A stretch of 16,997 bases of DNA, taken from assembly GCA_030639665.1 (NCBI GenBank), contig DAOWCC010000021.1, positions 1-16,997 of the forward strand. Direction: 5' to 3'. Within the stretch, counting starts at the first letter, position 1. Each line of letters begins with the position of its first letter. Origin of the DNA: Elusimicrobiota bacterium. Its GTDB lineage: Bacteria > Elusimicrobiota > Elusimicrobia > Elusimicrobiales > UBA9959. The notes beneath the pieces are model-generated. The model saw only the letters and a program-made list of their open reading frames with translations. It had not been told where the DNA came from and did no database searches. This document shows positions 1 through 7,250 of the stretch, piece by piece. The translations under genes and the position numbers were made by a program.

Positions 1-214
1 CTACTATTTCCATATTCTGCTTTTTTCTTAATTCTCTAAGCGTGGAAACCTCCGCCTCAATCTTTCCTTTCGCGGCATTATCCCCCTCCATAACCTTAGC
101 GGACGAACTGCTTTTAACAATAGCCGCTTTTGTTCCCGTAGATTTTTTTATATCTTCAGCATTTAAAATTGAAATTGCCAAAAAACATGACACCGCAAAT
201 ATTAATATCCTCAT
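1..214 (-). CDS. Small secreted protein, N-terminal part (C-terminus beyond left edge)
   Basis: Reading leftward from an ATG at 214-212, an open frame runs 71 codons to the window edge without a stop. An AGGAG Shine-Dalgarno lies six bases upstream (221-225), which fixes the start. Residues 1-19 look like a Sec signal peptide: MR, then a hydrophobic core, then a small-residue site ILNA before ED. The mature part is Ser/Ala/Lys rich and becomes strongly charged (KIEAEVSTLRELRKKQ), suggesting a coiled coil. No family is recognised. It could be a periplasmic or envelope protein, but the missing C-terminus prevents a call. The opposite-strand ORF here is a shadow. Confidence 0.72.
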   Translation of the reverse strand, partial: MRILIFAVSCFLAISILNAEDIKKSTGTKAAIVKSSSSAKVMEGDNAAKGKIEAEVSTLRELRKKQNMEIV

Positions 215-227
215 TTTCTTCTCCTAA

Positions 228-510
228 CTATTTTAATCATTCAATTTCTTTTTTACTACGCTACTTTCTACTCACTATTAGTCCGCCTTAGGCGGAAACT
301 TCATTTAACACAGAGTGGACTACGCTGCTTCTGAGTTTTACTACAGCCTGTCCGCCGTTGTAGTGTGGCGGAGACACCCCTCAGTATTCAAGAACGCTGA
401 GATTTTACACAAAGAGAGTCCGCAAAGTTTTTTTATTCTCTGCGTTCTCCGAGAATTTCTCTGCTAACTCTGCGTTTAATCCGTATTATGTGTCCTTTGC
501 GCCTTATTGC
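228..510. repeat. Gene-free gap made of chimeric short intergenic repeats
   Basis: No gene is visible between the secreted protein and the epimerase stop. The stretch holds a perfect hairpin TCCGCC-TTA-GGCGGA (282-296), a second hairpin of that family with a longer loop (351-372), and a 23-base word at 394-416 that recurs exactly at 13334-13356. It ends in a degenerate CTCTGCG run at about 436-475, also seen at about 13675-13735. Such CTCTGCG and TCCGCC..GGCGGA words are familiar as dispersed intergenic repeats in unrelated bacterial genomes (from general knowledge, not checked). No promoter is obvious. Confidence 0.6.
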
Positions 511-1587
511 CTAAATAGGTTTTACCCCTATACCTTTTTTAACTTTATTTATTTCGTATATTCCCGATCGTTTTATTATCGCGCCGCTATTCATTATTTT
601 ATCTTTAATAAAAAACGGCGTATCCAAATCTATAAAATCAAAACCGCCAAGACCGCCGGCAAAATGCGCGGCGCATAAAGATGAAAGAGAACTTTCAAGC
701 ATCTCTCCCATCATGAGTTTAATATTTTTAATTTTCGCCAGATTATAAATCTCCCTCGAACGCATAAGACCGAATTTCATTAGCTTTATATTTATGGCAT
801 TGGCATAACCGTTTTTTATAATCTTAAAAGCGTCTTCAACGGAAGAGACGCTTTCATCGGCGCAAACGGGCATTTTTAATTTACCGGTTAAGAACTTAAG
901 ACCGGCAAAATCTTCTTTTGCCGTCGGCTGCTCAAAGACCAATGGAACAACCTTGTGTTTTTCAAGAGTTTTGATAAACTTAAAAGCTGTCTCCGCGTCA
1001 TAAGCGCAATTGGCGTCAAGATAAATACCGGCCCCGCCCGTAATCCTGGAAATGGAAACGACTCTGTTTATGTCCTTATCAAAATCAACTCCCACTTTTA
1101 TTTTAAAAACATTAAAGCCCCTCGCCGCCATTTTTCTTATAAAAGAATAATTATTTTTCTCCCCGCCGATAACCAAGGTTATATCGCTTTTAATCTCAGC
1201 GCATTTATTTCCGTAAAACTTCCATAAAGGAATATTCAAAGATTTGGTCAAAGCGTCCAGAACAGCCATTTCAACAGCGGCCAAAGCGGAGCGGTTTTTA
1301 TCCAGTTTCCGCTCGGCAAAAACAAAGATATTGAAATAATCGGCAATATCCTTTCCTTCAAGCCATACGCCTATGCGCTTCAAATTATTAAAAGTTAAAT
1401 TTTGAGTTTCCCCCGTTACATGATTCGCAATCGCCGCCTCGCCAAAGCCTTTGATTCCGCTTTTAAGTTCCACTTCAAAAAGAATATTTTCAAGCCGCTC
1501 GTGACTGCCGCTTGAAATGGCAAACGGCATAAACAAATCAGCCCGAATTTTTTTAACTCTGATTTTCTTTATAATTGTTTCTTTCAT
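511..1587 (-). CDS. L-Ala-D/L-Glu epimerase-like dipeptide epimerase (enolase superfamily)
   Basis: A 358-residue member of the muconate-lactonizing subgroup of the enolase superfamily. An N-terminal capping domain (about 1-115) precedes a beta/alpha barrel. Expected residues are in order: the acid/base pair K162-x-K164 (FKIKVG), metal ligands D191 (YLDAN), E219 (VFEQP) and D244 (CADES), and the opposing base K268 (NIKLMKFG). A D-L-D near 320-322 matches the dipeptide-binding DxD of Ala-Glu epimerases. The likely reaction is epimerisation of L-Ala-D-Glu to L-Ala-L-Glu, a cytoplasmic step of murein-peptide recycling; exact dipeptide specificity is inferred. The start is the ATG five bases after the wecA-like stop. 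A longer frame to 1755 overlaps that gene and is non-homologous. Presumed co-transcribed with 1593-2747. Confidence 0.85.
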   Translation of the reverse strand: MKETIIKKIRVKKIRADLFMPFAISSGSHERLENILFEVELKSGIKGFGEAAIANHVTGETQNLTFNNLKRIGVWLEGKDIADYFNIFVFAERKLDKNRSALAAVEMAVLDALTKSLNIPLWKFYGNKCAEIKSDITLVIGGEKNNYSFIRKMAARGFNVFKIKVGVDFDKDINRVVSISRITGGAGIYLDANCAYDAETAFKFIKTLEKHKVVPLVFEQPTAKEDFAGLKFLTGKLKMPVCADESVSSVEDAFKIIKNGYANAINIKLMKFGLMRSREIYNLAKIKNIKLMMGEMLESSLSSLCAAHFAGGLGGFDFIDLDTPFFIKDKIMNSGAIIKRSGIYEINKVKKGIGVKPI

Positions 1588-1592
1588 CAAAT

Positions 1593-2747
1593 TTATGGAA
1601 ATAATCTTTTCTTGTCTTTCTTGCCCGTGACTTCGCGGCCCATAAGCATCAATATAACCACTATAATAAAAATTAACACCGCTTGAAAAAGAAGGAACAT
1701 GGTTCCCAAGGTGGAATTGGTATGGCGCATTGTCCATGCCCCAAGACCGAGACAAATATTAAGCAAAAGAATAAAACCCACCGTGCTTTTAACACCAAGG
1801 CCGAGATTCATAAGCCGATGGTGGAAATGGTCGGTTGAAGCGTATTCCAGCCATTCTTTTAAATTTGTAATTTTGCCGTTTTTTATTCTGGATATCGTGG
1901 TATAAATTATATCGAAAATAGGAATACCCAAAATTAAAATAGGCGTGCTTAAAGCGACCATCGGATTATCCGTGGCCCAACTGCCGGCAAGGGCAAGGCA
2001 TCCCAAAACAAAACCTATAAAAGTGGACCCTCCGTCGCCGAGAAAAACTTTGGCGGGCTGCCAATTGGTTTTCAGCAAACCCAGACAGCCTCCTGCCATG
2101 GCGGCGGATAAAAAAGCCACCATATGCTGATTTGAATTCCACGCTATACCGAGAAATAAAAGCGAACATACAACTCCCATACTCAAAGCCAAGCCGTCTA
2201 TACCGTCCATAAAATTAAAGGCATTTGTTATGCCAACCAGCCATATGACGGAAAGGGCATACGAAAAAATATTGCCGAACGGCATTTGCAGAGTAAAACT
2301 CATATGAAGGCCAAAATATACAACAATTATAGCGGCCAAAAACTGCCAAAACAATCTTGTTCGGGCCGTTAAATTTTTGACATCGTCCGCCACTCCAAGA
2401 ATAAAAATTATGGTTCCGCCTATGACTATCCCGATAACTTTTGGCGAACATTGATAACTTCTGATAATCGTAAAAATAAAAGCAGCGTATACGGCAAGCC
2501 CCCCCAGTCTCGGCACCACTCTGGAATGAATCTTTCTGTCTCCCGGATAATCCATAGCGCCTATGCGTCGCGCCAAAACCATGCTTAAAGGCGTTAATAA
2601 AGCGCTAATGAGCGTGGCGATAACAAATAAATAAAACCAGCGAACCCCGGCCTCCCATGTCCACGCTGAAAAACCGCCGATGGGAAATAAAACAATAAGA
2701 ACCGTAAGCGCGAAAACATATAATATTGAACTTTTTTTTACGAACAC
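1593..2747 (-). CDS. wecA: Undecaprenyl-phosphate GlcNAc-1-phosphate transferase-type protein (WecA/TagO/MraY superfamily)
   Basis: A 384-residue polytopic membrane enzyme, about ten to eleven hydrophobic segments. It would move a HexNAc-1-P from a UDP-sugar to undecaprenyl phosphate on the inner membrane, the first step of surface polysaccharide or lipid-linked glycan assembly. The cytoplasmic motifs are all present in order: DYPGDRKIHSRVVPRLGG, the aspartate pair in GVADDVKNL, NAFNFMDGIDGLA, KVFLGDGGS, and the WecA/TagO-specific histidine motif HFHHRL near the C-terminus, which argues against MraY. WecA versus TagO cannot be separated here. The start is GTG at 2747-2745, lying exactly inside the end of the 134 bp element described separately, which also provides the AGGTG Shine-Dalgarno. 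The epimerase gene follows five bases after its stop. Confidence 0.88.
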   Translation of the reverse strand: MFVKKSSILYVFALTVLIVLFPIGGFSAWTWEAGVRWFYLFVIATLISALLTPLSMVLARRIGAMDYPGDRKIHSRVVPRLGGLAVYAAFIFTIIRSYQCSPKVIGIVIGGTIIFILGVADDVKNLTARTRLFWQFLAAIIVVYFGLHMSFTLQMPFGNIFSYALSVIWLVGITNAFNFMDGIDGLALSMGVVCSLLFLGIAWNSNQHMVAFLSAAMAGGCLGLLKTNWQPAKVFLGDGGSTFIGFVLGCLALAGSWATDNPMVALSTPILILGIPIFDIIYTTISRIKNGKITNLKEWLEYASTDHFHHRLMNLGLGVKSTVGFILLLNICLGLGAWTMRHTNSTLGTMFLLFQAVLIFIIVVILMLMGREVTGKKDKKRLFP

Positions 2748-2803
2748 CCTACCACCTTTTCAGCGACTGCAAGGCGCTCATTTATTTTTATTTCGTTATG
2801 CAT
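2738..2803 (-). CDS. Possible 21-residue leader peptide overlapping the wecA start
   Basis: ATG at 2803-2801 preceded by AAAGAGAAAATA, a weak Shine-Dalgarno. It encodes 21 residues ending VAEKVVGCS and stops at TAA 2740-2738, seven bases into wecA. The counterpart in copy 2 has the same length and shares the pattern NERLxVAExVVG. A six-base indel between copies keeps the frame. The shared tail has only two base changes and both alter the residue, so selection on the peptide itself is not shown. It could be a translated upstream ORF coupling to wecA, or an accidental frame within a conserved RNA. Confidence 0.35.
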   Translation of the reverse strand: MHNEIKINERLAVAEKVVGCS

Positions 2804-2879
2804 TATTTTCTCTTTGTTAAATCAATAAACCACCGATATTGTTAAACACACCTTTCGGTGTGTAAAAGGGTGGTAGGGT
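2746..2879 (-). repeat. Operon-junction element, copy 1 (134 bp, inverted ends, GNRA hairpin)
   Basis: This lies between the LmbE-type gene and wecA and is a relative of 5869-6004. Perfect 11 bp inverted ends: ACCCTACCACC at 2746-2756 and its complement at 2869-2879. Read in the gene direction it starts at the TGA stop of the upstream gene. It carries the hairpin ACACACC-GAAA-GGTGTGT (2863-2846), an AU-rich variable middle, a short ORF (2803-2738), and ends in AAGGTGGTAGGGTG, which supplies the Shine-Dalgarno and GTG start of wecA. The outer 38 bp on the low-coordinate side match copy 2 at 36 positions; the outer 43 bp on the other side match at 41. No target duplication is obvious. It could be a MITE, a structured RNA leader, or both. 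Confidence 0.85.
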
Positions 2880-3502
2880 CATTTTTTCAGCAATAACTCC
2901 AAAGATAATCTCTGCGGAACAAAAGCCTCCGCGTATTTGACTCTATTCTGATAGCCTCTGAATACGGCGGCGCTTTTCGCGCTTTCTATAATCGATAAAT
3001 TCTTAACCCTTGTTTTATAAACCTGCGATTTATGAAATTTCAAAAGCTGTTCTTTTTTTCGCATAACAGGGCCAATATCAAAAAAAACGGTCGGCAAAAA
3101 ATTAAGCGTAGTAGGAACTTCATAAAAAAGAACATTCTTCATATACCGCGAGGCCGTTTCAACAGCCTGCGCCAAATTCCTATGATCCTGATGAGTATCT
3201 TCAAGATAATTGACAAAAACAATATCGGGCTTTATTTTATTGAGGCTCTTTTCAATAACCTGAATAAGTTCCCGTCCCATGTTTAAATTGGTATCTTCAA
3301 AACCGCCGTAAACTAGGGACGCCTTCAGCATAGCGGCTGATTTTTTCTGCTCAGCCCATCTGTCATCGCTATTACCGCCGACATTTCCCTTAGTCATGAC
3401 AAGAAGGTTTATTTTATGTTTATCCTTAAACAATTTATAAAGAATGCCGCCACAACCAAATTCAATATCGTCGGGATGAGAACCTATGGCAAGTATTTTC
3501 AC
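2879..3502 (-). CDS. LmbE/PIG-L family N-acetylglucosaminyl deacetylase-like protein
   Basis: A 207-residue protein of the zinc-dependent LmbE/PIG-L (BshB/MshB-like) fold. The N-terminal metal motif AIGSHPDDIEFGCGG has H9 and D11/D12. The second motif THQDHRN (H104, D106, H107) supplies the remaining metal ligand. Family members remove the acetyl group from GlcNAc attached to inositol, malate or other carriers. The substrate is unknown here. The adjacent WecA-type gene makes a GlcNAc-lipid substrate plausible, but this is inference from position. The start is GTG at 3502, supported by a perfect AGGAGG five bases upstream. The TGA stop at 2881-2879 coincides with the edge of the repeat element, so the insertion may have trimmed or supplied this C-terminus. 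Confidence 0.85.
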   Translation of the reverse strand: MKILAIGSHPDDIEFGCGGILYKLFKDKHKINLLVMTKGNVGGNSDDRWAEQKKSAAMLKASLVYGGFEDTNLNMGRELIQVIEKSLNKIKPDIVFVNYLEDTHQDHRNLAQAVETASRYMKNVLFYEVPTTLNFLPTVFFDIGPVMRKKEQLLKFHKSQVYKTRVKNLSIIESAKSAAVFRGYQNRVKYAEAFVPQRLSLELLLKK

Positions 3503-3535
3503 AAAGCCTCCTGTTTTTATCCTATCACCCGCTTA

Positions 3536-3664
3536 TCCGCCAATGTCGTGTGGCAAATAAAACCTCTGACGATAGTCAAACTAAAACTTAGATATAAATT
3601 AGCAAAATAGAGAGTATGTATCAATAAATAATTAGGTGATGTAGGTAATTAGGTGATTAGATAA
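3536..3664. repeat. Short intergenic repeats upstream of the LmbE-type gene
   Basis: The gap 3503-3699 holds no gene. It contains a decayed member of the TCCGCC..GTGTGGC hairpin family (3536-3554) and two tandem 17-base units beginning ATTAGGTGAT (3631-3647 and 3648-3664). The latter are the complement of the CCTAATCACC repeats near 11795-11835. No convincing promoter was seen. Confidence 0.5.
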
Positions 3665-3699
3665 TATGTAAACAATGAAGAGAAAAAAGGAAAGAGATT

Positions 3700-4944
3700 T
3701 TATTTTTTGACCCAGACTTTATACTCATAACCTTGGGCTTTAAGCTGCCAATCGCCCCCCGGCTCCCAATAACCGGGGCCTATTTTCACAGCGACTTTAT
3801 CGTCTATAATGGCGGCATAACCGTCTTGAGACGCTTTCATAACGCGAACGGCGCTTTCGGAATTTATGCCGTAGGTTTTTCTTATTTTTATTAAAGCGGT
3901 AATTTCTTTTTTAAAACCATTGTCAAAAAAATGAGTCCAATAAACACAGGGAATACCCGAATGAGTGAGAATATAAGCATAGCCTTGCATTATTTTATTC
4001 GTCGGAAAAGGCCACGCTTTATGATCGGAGGATGCCACCCTGTTAACCGTATCATGATTATCGATAAAAGTTACGGCATTTCCTGGCCACCAGCCTATAA
4101 GCCCTGAGGGCGCCGCATATCTGTCTATCAAACGCCAATACTCTCTCTTTATAATGGCATGCTGCAATATTCCTTTTGTGGTAAAATCAAAAGCCTTTAT
4201 TTTTCCGCCGGCGGAATCAATCCAATTACAAAGCTGCTGCCGATGCGCGTCGGTATTATTTATATCCAAGTTATCCCAAATCTCGGCGACGGAAAAAGCC
4301 GAATTTGAAGTTTGGCTGTATAAGTTGAAATATTCTGGAGCTATGCCTCTGGCATAATCATAACGCCAGCCGTCATAACCTATATGATTTCTTAAACGGT
4401 TCAACCAAGCCGAAACACTTTCTCTGACATAACTTTGAGTATGATCTATATCTCTGGCGGCATGATAAGTTTTGCCCGTATCAGCATTGCCTTTGCCTTT
4501 TCCCCATTCATCATCCGAACAAACCGAATTCGGCGCCCACGCGGGCTCGGTAAAATCGGCCCAATCGGAGGTGCCGACTCTGTGATTAACGACAATATCA
4601 CCGATTACCTTGATACCGTTTGAATGAAACTCTTTTATAGCTGAAATAAGCTGAGCTTCGGTTCCGTACTTGGAATCCTGAAGATTGAGTTTTCTCGGCA
4701 AATAGCCCTCGGAACTGAGAGAATCGGATGAAGGAGGAAACCATATAAGGTCAATACCGGCCGAAGCCATTTCATCGGCTTTACCGCCCAAAACGGACCA
4801 CCAGGGAGACGACTGCCATGATGTCCAGTGAAAGCCCTGCATCATGACCGTACTTTCGCCTCGATAAGCGCAATGAGAAAACCCGGTAAATACCGCGAAG
4901 GCTAAAATTGAAAGTATAATTTTTCGAAGTAATTTATCTCGCAT
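3700..4944 (-). CDS. Secreted alpha-amylase (GH13)
   Basis: A 414-residue glycoside hydrolase family 13 barrel that would hydrolyse alpha-1,4-glucans. An N-terminal signal peptide (KLLRK, then a hydrophobic stretch to about residue 25) suggests export. The GH13 regions are clear: DIVVNH (D116, N120, H121), GWRYDYARG with nucleophile D196 and R194, general acid/base E221 in AEIWD, and FIDNHD with transition-state stabiliser D298. The sequence ends with a short beta-rich domain C, resembling compact plant or archaeal-type amylases rather than long bacterial enzymes. Cys25 follows FSH, a poor lipobox, so a lipoprotein is unlikely. The start ATG has only a weak AGAG upstream. It is separated from lolD by a 266 bp repeat-containing gap, so it may be its own unit. 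Confidence 0.9.
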   Translation of the reverse strand: MRDKLLRKIILSILAFAVFTGFSHCAYRGESTVMMQGFHWTSWQSSPWWSVLGGKADEMASAGIDLIWFPPSSDSLSSEGYLPRKLNLQDSKYGTEAQLISAIKEFHSNGIKVIGDIVVNHRVGTSDWADFTEPAWAPNSVCSDDEWGKGKGNADTGKTYHAARDIDHTQSYVRESVSAWLNRLRNHIGYDGWRYDYARGIAPEYFNLYSQTSNSAFSVAEIWDNLDINNTDAHRQQLCNWIDSAGGKIKAFDFTTKGILQHAIIKREYWRLIDRYAAPSGLIGWWPGNAVTFIDNHDTVNRVASSDHKAWPFPTNKIMQGYAYILTHSGIPCVYWTHFFDNGFKKEITALIKIRKTYGINSESAVRVMKASQDGYAAIIDDKVAVKIGPGYWEPGGDWQLKAQGYEYKVWVKK

Positions 4945-4994
4945 ATTCTCTATATATGTTTATTGAAAACAGAGATTTTGTCAAGGGTATTTAA

Positions 4995-5016
4995 GACCTT
5001 AAAAAAATTTTAAGTC
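4995..5016. terminator. AT-rich hairpin between lolD and the amylase gene
   Basis: GAC, an unpaired C, then TTAAAA-AAA-TTTTAAGTC form a nine-pair stem with one bulge. It lies about 195 bases past the lolD stop and 50 bases before the amylase start on the minus strand. There is no long U tract after it in the gene direction, so termination activity is uncertain. It may instead be part of the amylase 5' leader. Confidence 0.3.
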
Positions 5017-5051
5017 GCATGTCACAAAAACAACGGAACGGAGTAAATTAA

Positions 5052-5175
5052 CCGCCATTCCGGCGGAACTCTGTATGAAACACTACCACGAAGGCACGAA
5101 AGACTGAAAGCACGAAATATATTTTAATTTGTTTCGCTGTTTTTCGTGTCTTCCCAATTTTCACACTTTCGTGGT
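5052..5175. repeat. CACGAA-type dispersed inverted repeat
   Basis: The gap 4945-5210 contains no gene. It carries a small CCGCC-ATTCC-GGCGG hairpin (5052-5066) and then a long imperfect inverted repeat. The left arm starts ACCACGAAGGCACGAA (5085) and the right arm ends TTTCGTGGT (5175), with CACGAA words iterated in both arms. Repeats built of CACGAA units are common in intergenic DNA of unrelated bacteria (general knowledge). No function is known to me. Confidence 0.6.
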
Positions 5176-5210
5176 TGCTTTAAACATTGAAATTCCTATG
5201 CACTTAGTTA

Positions 5211-5870
5211 CTAAATGGATTCAAGTTTTCCATTTGCCAAATGATAAATCCTATTGCCGTATTTGGCGGCTTCCTCATTATGAGTCACCATTAAAACGGA
5301 AGAGCCCTCAAGACTGATGCGTTTCAAATCATCAAGTATAAGTTTGGAATTGTGTTTATCAAGATTGCCCGTAGGCTCATCGGCTATTATTAAAGCGGGA
5401 GAATTGCGCAAGGCCCTCAATATGGCCACTCTTTGTTTTTCCCCTCCCGATATCTCCATTGGAAACTTTTGAGCGATATCTTCAAGATTGAACTTTCCAA
5501 GCAAATCCATCGCGTATTTTTCATCGGGCTTGCCCAATATTCTGGCCGGCATATCTATATTTTCCAGAACGGTAAACTCCTCAAGCAAAGAATCAAACTG
5601 AAAAACAAAGCCTATGTTTTTTACGCGCATAAGCGATTTTTCATTATCGCTTAAAGACAAAAGAGAATGGCCGAATAATTTTATTGAACCGCTGTAACAA
5701 TCATCCAATATGCCTATTAAATTTAACAGCGTGGATTTCCCCGAACCGGACGGCCCGACAATGGAAATAAATTCACCCTTGCTTATGGTGAAATCCACAT
5801 CCTCCAGAACTATTGTCTGTTGATGAATTTGAGTATAGCTTTTGCTTAAATCTTTGATTTCAACTATCAC
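5211..5870 (-). CDS. lolD: Lipoprotein-releasing system ATP-binding protein LolD-like
   Basis: A 219-residue ABC ATPase of the MacB/LolD/FtsE group, cytoplasmic partner of the permease at 6014-7237. All ATPase motifs are intact: Walker A GPSGSGKST (39-47), Q-loop Q91, signature SGGEKQR (141-147), Walker B IIADEP (D164, E165) and switch H197. With its permease it would extract outer-membrane-destined lipoproteins from the inner membrane. The start is GTG at 5870-5868, placed by the repeat element: the GTG sits in the element's inverted end and overlaps the TGA of the short ORF as GTGA. Normally lolC and lolD abut; here 143 bp of element-derived sequence separates them while an AGGTG ribosome-binding site is kept. 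Confidence 0.87.
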   Translation of the reverse strand: MIVEIKDLSKSYTQIHQQTIVLEDVDFTISKGEFISIVGPSGSGKSTLLNLIGILDDCYSGSIKLFGHSLLSLSDNEKSLMRVKNIGFVFQFDSLLEEFTVLENIDMPARILGKPDEKYAMDLLGKFNLEDIAQKFPMEISGGEKQRVAILRALRNSPALIIADEPTGNLDKHNSKLILDDLKRISLEGSSVLMVTHNEEAAKYGNRIYHLANGKLESI

Positions 5871-5932
5871 CCTACCACCTCTTCAGCGACTGTAAGGCGC
5901 TCATTTCTTTTTAATTTTTTTTCATTATACAT
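5867..5932 (-). CDS. Possible 21-residue leader peptide overlapping the lolD start (GTGA)
   Basis: ATG at 5932-5930, preceded by GAAGAGAAAAGA. It encodes 21 residues ending NERLTVAEEVVG. Its TGA (5869-5867) overlaps the lolD GTG as GTGA, the classic geometry of translational coupling. It parallels the short ORF at 2738-2803 in the other copy. If translated, ribosomes would pass through the 3' arm of the element's terminal stem and expose the lolD start. Whether it is translated cannot be judged from two copies. Confidence 0.38.
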   Translation of the reverse strand: MYNEKKLKRNERLTVAEEVVG

Positions 5933-6004
5933 TCTTTTCTCTTCACTGAATCTATCACTGATTTTATTAAACACACCTTTCGGTGTGTGAAGGGGTGGTA
6001 GGGT
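5869..6004 (-). repeat. Operon-junction element, copy 2 (136 bp)
   Basis: Relative of 2746-2879, in the same orientation relative to transcription, between the LolC/E permease and lolD. Inverted ends are ACCCTACCACC (5869-5879) and its complement (5994-6004). The GAAA-loop hairpin (5988-5971 on the minus strand) is identical to copy 1. The variable AU-rich centre differs by several substitutions plus a six-base gain and a four-base loss. The downstream end gives lolD its Shine-Dalgarno and GTG. Here the upstream stop (TAG 6016-6014) lies just outside the element, unlike copy 1. The shared sequence also runs about five bases (CATTT) beyond the inverted end. Confidence 0.85.
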
Positions 6005-6013
6005 CATTTCATC

Positions 6014-7237
6014 CTACCCATATCTCACGGCATCAACCGGATTTATAGCGGCCGAACGAAGCGCCGGATAAACCGCGCTTAACATACATAAAACATAACT
6101 TACCACGACGGTAGCTAAAACATCAAATAGTTTTATCTGAACGGGAACCTTGGTTATATAATAAATATCAGCCGGCAATTCAATAACAGGATATTTCGCT
6201 ATAAACAGGGATATCGAAAGCCCCAAAACCACTCCGATAATTATACCGCTTAAGGCAACAAGATTTCCTTCCAGTAAAAATATCTTTCTTACAAAAGAGG
6301 CCTTTGCGCCTATCGACCTTAAAATCCCTATATCCCTCATTTTTTCAACGCTCATAAGCAGAAGATTGGACGCTATATTAAATGTGGCCACCAAAATTAT
6401 CAAAGCCAGAATAATTGTCATTATAAATTTTTCAAGTTTAAGCGCCGAGAAAAGAGTTCTGTTCATGTCGGCATAAGTTTTAACGATGAAAGGCAAGCCA
6501 AGTTTGGATTTCATGCTGATGGCCGTCTTATCGGCATGCTTAATATCCGAGAGCATTAAACCCAGCCCATTAATTCCGCCTTTAAGGCCGAAAAAATCCG
6601 AGACGGGCTTTATATCCGTGTAAGCCATGCCGCTGTCAAATTCATAATAACCGGTTCTAATCAAGCCGGTTATTTTAAATTTTTTCATTTTTGGAAAAAT
6701 ACCGATGGAAGTTGAAACGGCTTTTGGAGATACAAGTATAACCGAATCGCCGACCCAAGCCCCTATATTTTTAGCCAACTCTTCACCAAGAACAATACCC
6801 GGAACGGTCTTATTACCTGTTTTTTCTTCAAACCAAGAGCCGTGAACAAGAGATCTTTCAAGATTGTTTATCTGAAATTCTTTTTCAGTTCCAAACCCCT
6901 TTACGAGAACTCCGGTTGATCGATTTTTAAAAGTTAAAATGGCTTGGCCGAAAACAAAAGGAGAAACTTTTTCAACTTTCTCCACGGATTTAACCCGCTT
7001 GGTAAAATAATCAATTTCCCCCGGCTGAATCTGCCCGTAGATTATTATATGAGCCTGAGCGTCTATGATTTTCTTTTTTATATCGGATTGAAAACCGTTC
7101 ATTATCGAAAGCGTAACAATCAAAGCGGCCACCCCAATGGCAACTCCGGCAATCCCTATGAATGTGGTTATCATGGAAAAAAGCCCTTTTCTTTTGGCTT
7201 TCAAATATCTTAGAGCTATAAAAAGTTCTGCGGACAT
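6014..7237 (-). CDS. lolC: Lipoprotein-releasing ABC permease LolC/LolE-like
   Basis: A 407-residue permease with the LolC/E and MacB-like layout. The N-terminal signature SAELFIALRYLKAKRKG precedes a first membrane helix (about 22-47). A large periplasmic domain follows (about 48-265), then three membrane helices near 270-298, 318-345 and 372-395, with SVEKMRDIGILRSIGA, the typical coupling loop contacting the ATPase. The C-terminal SAAINPVDAVRYG is also characteristic. Only one permease is present, as in lineages with a single LolF-like subunit, so C versus E is not meaningful. It lies downstream of lysS across a 109 bp gap of tandem repeats. The start lacks a clear Shine-Dalgarno. The function is handing lipoproteins to the periplasmic carrier. 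Confidence 0.87.
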   Translation of the reverse strand: MSAELFIALRYLKAKRKGLFSMITTFIGIAGVAIGVAALIVTLSIMNGFQSDIKKKIIDAQAHIIIYGQIQPGEIDYFTKRVKSVEKVEKVSPFVFGQAILTFKNRSTGVLVKGFGTEKEFQINNLERSLVHGSWFEEKTGNKTVPGIVLGEELAKNIGAWVGDSVILVSPKAVSTSIGIFPKMKKFKITGLIRTGYYEFDSGMAYTDIKPVSDFFGLKGGINGLGLMLSDIKHADKTAISMKSKLGLPFIVKTYADMNRTLFSALKLEKFIMTIILALIILVATFNIASNLLLMSVEKMRDIGILRSIGAKASFVRKIFLLEGNLVALSGIIIGVVLGLSISLFIAKYPVIELPADIYYITKVPVQIKLFDVLATVVVSYVLCMLSAVYPALRSAAINPVDAVRYG

Positions 7238-7250
7238 AAAGAATTTAGAA

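Noticed and set aside
1588..1755. Longer start of the dipeptide epimerase
   Set aside because: The extra codons overlap the 3' end of the wecA-like gene and do not resemble the family; ATG 1587 matches enolase-superfamily numbering.
4870..4944. Amylase as a lipoprotein
   Set aside because: The cysteine at residue 25 is preceded by FSH, not a proper lipobox.
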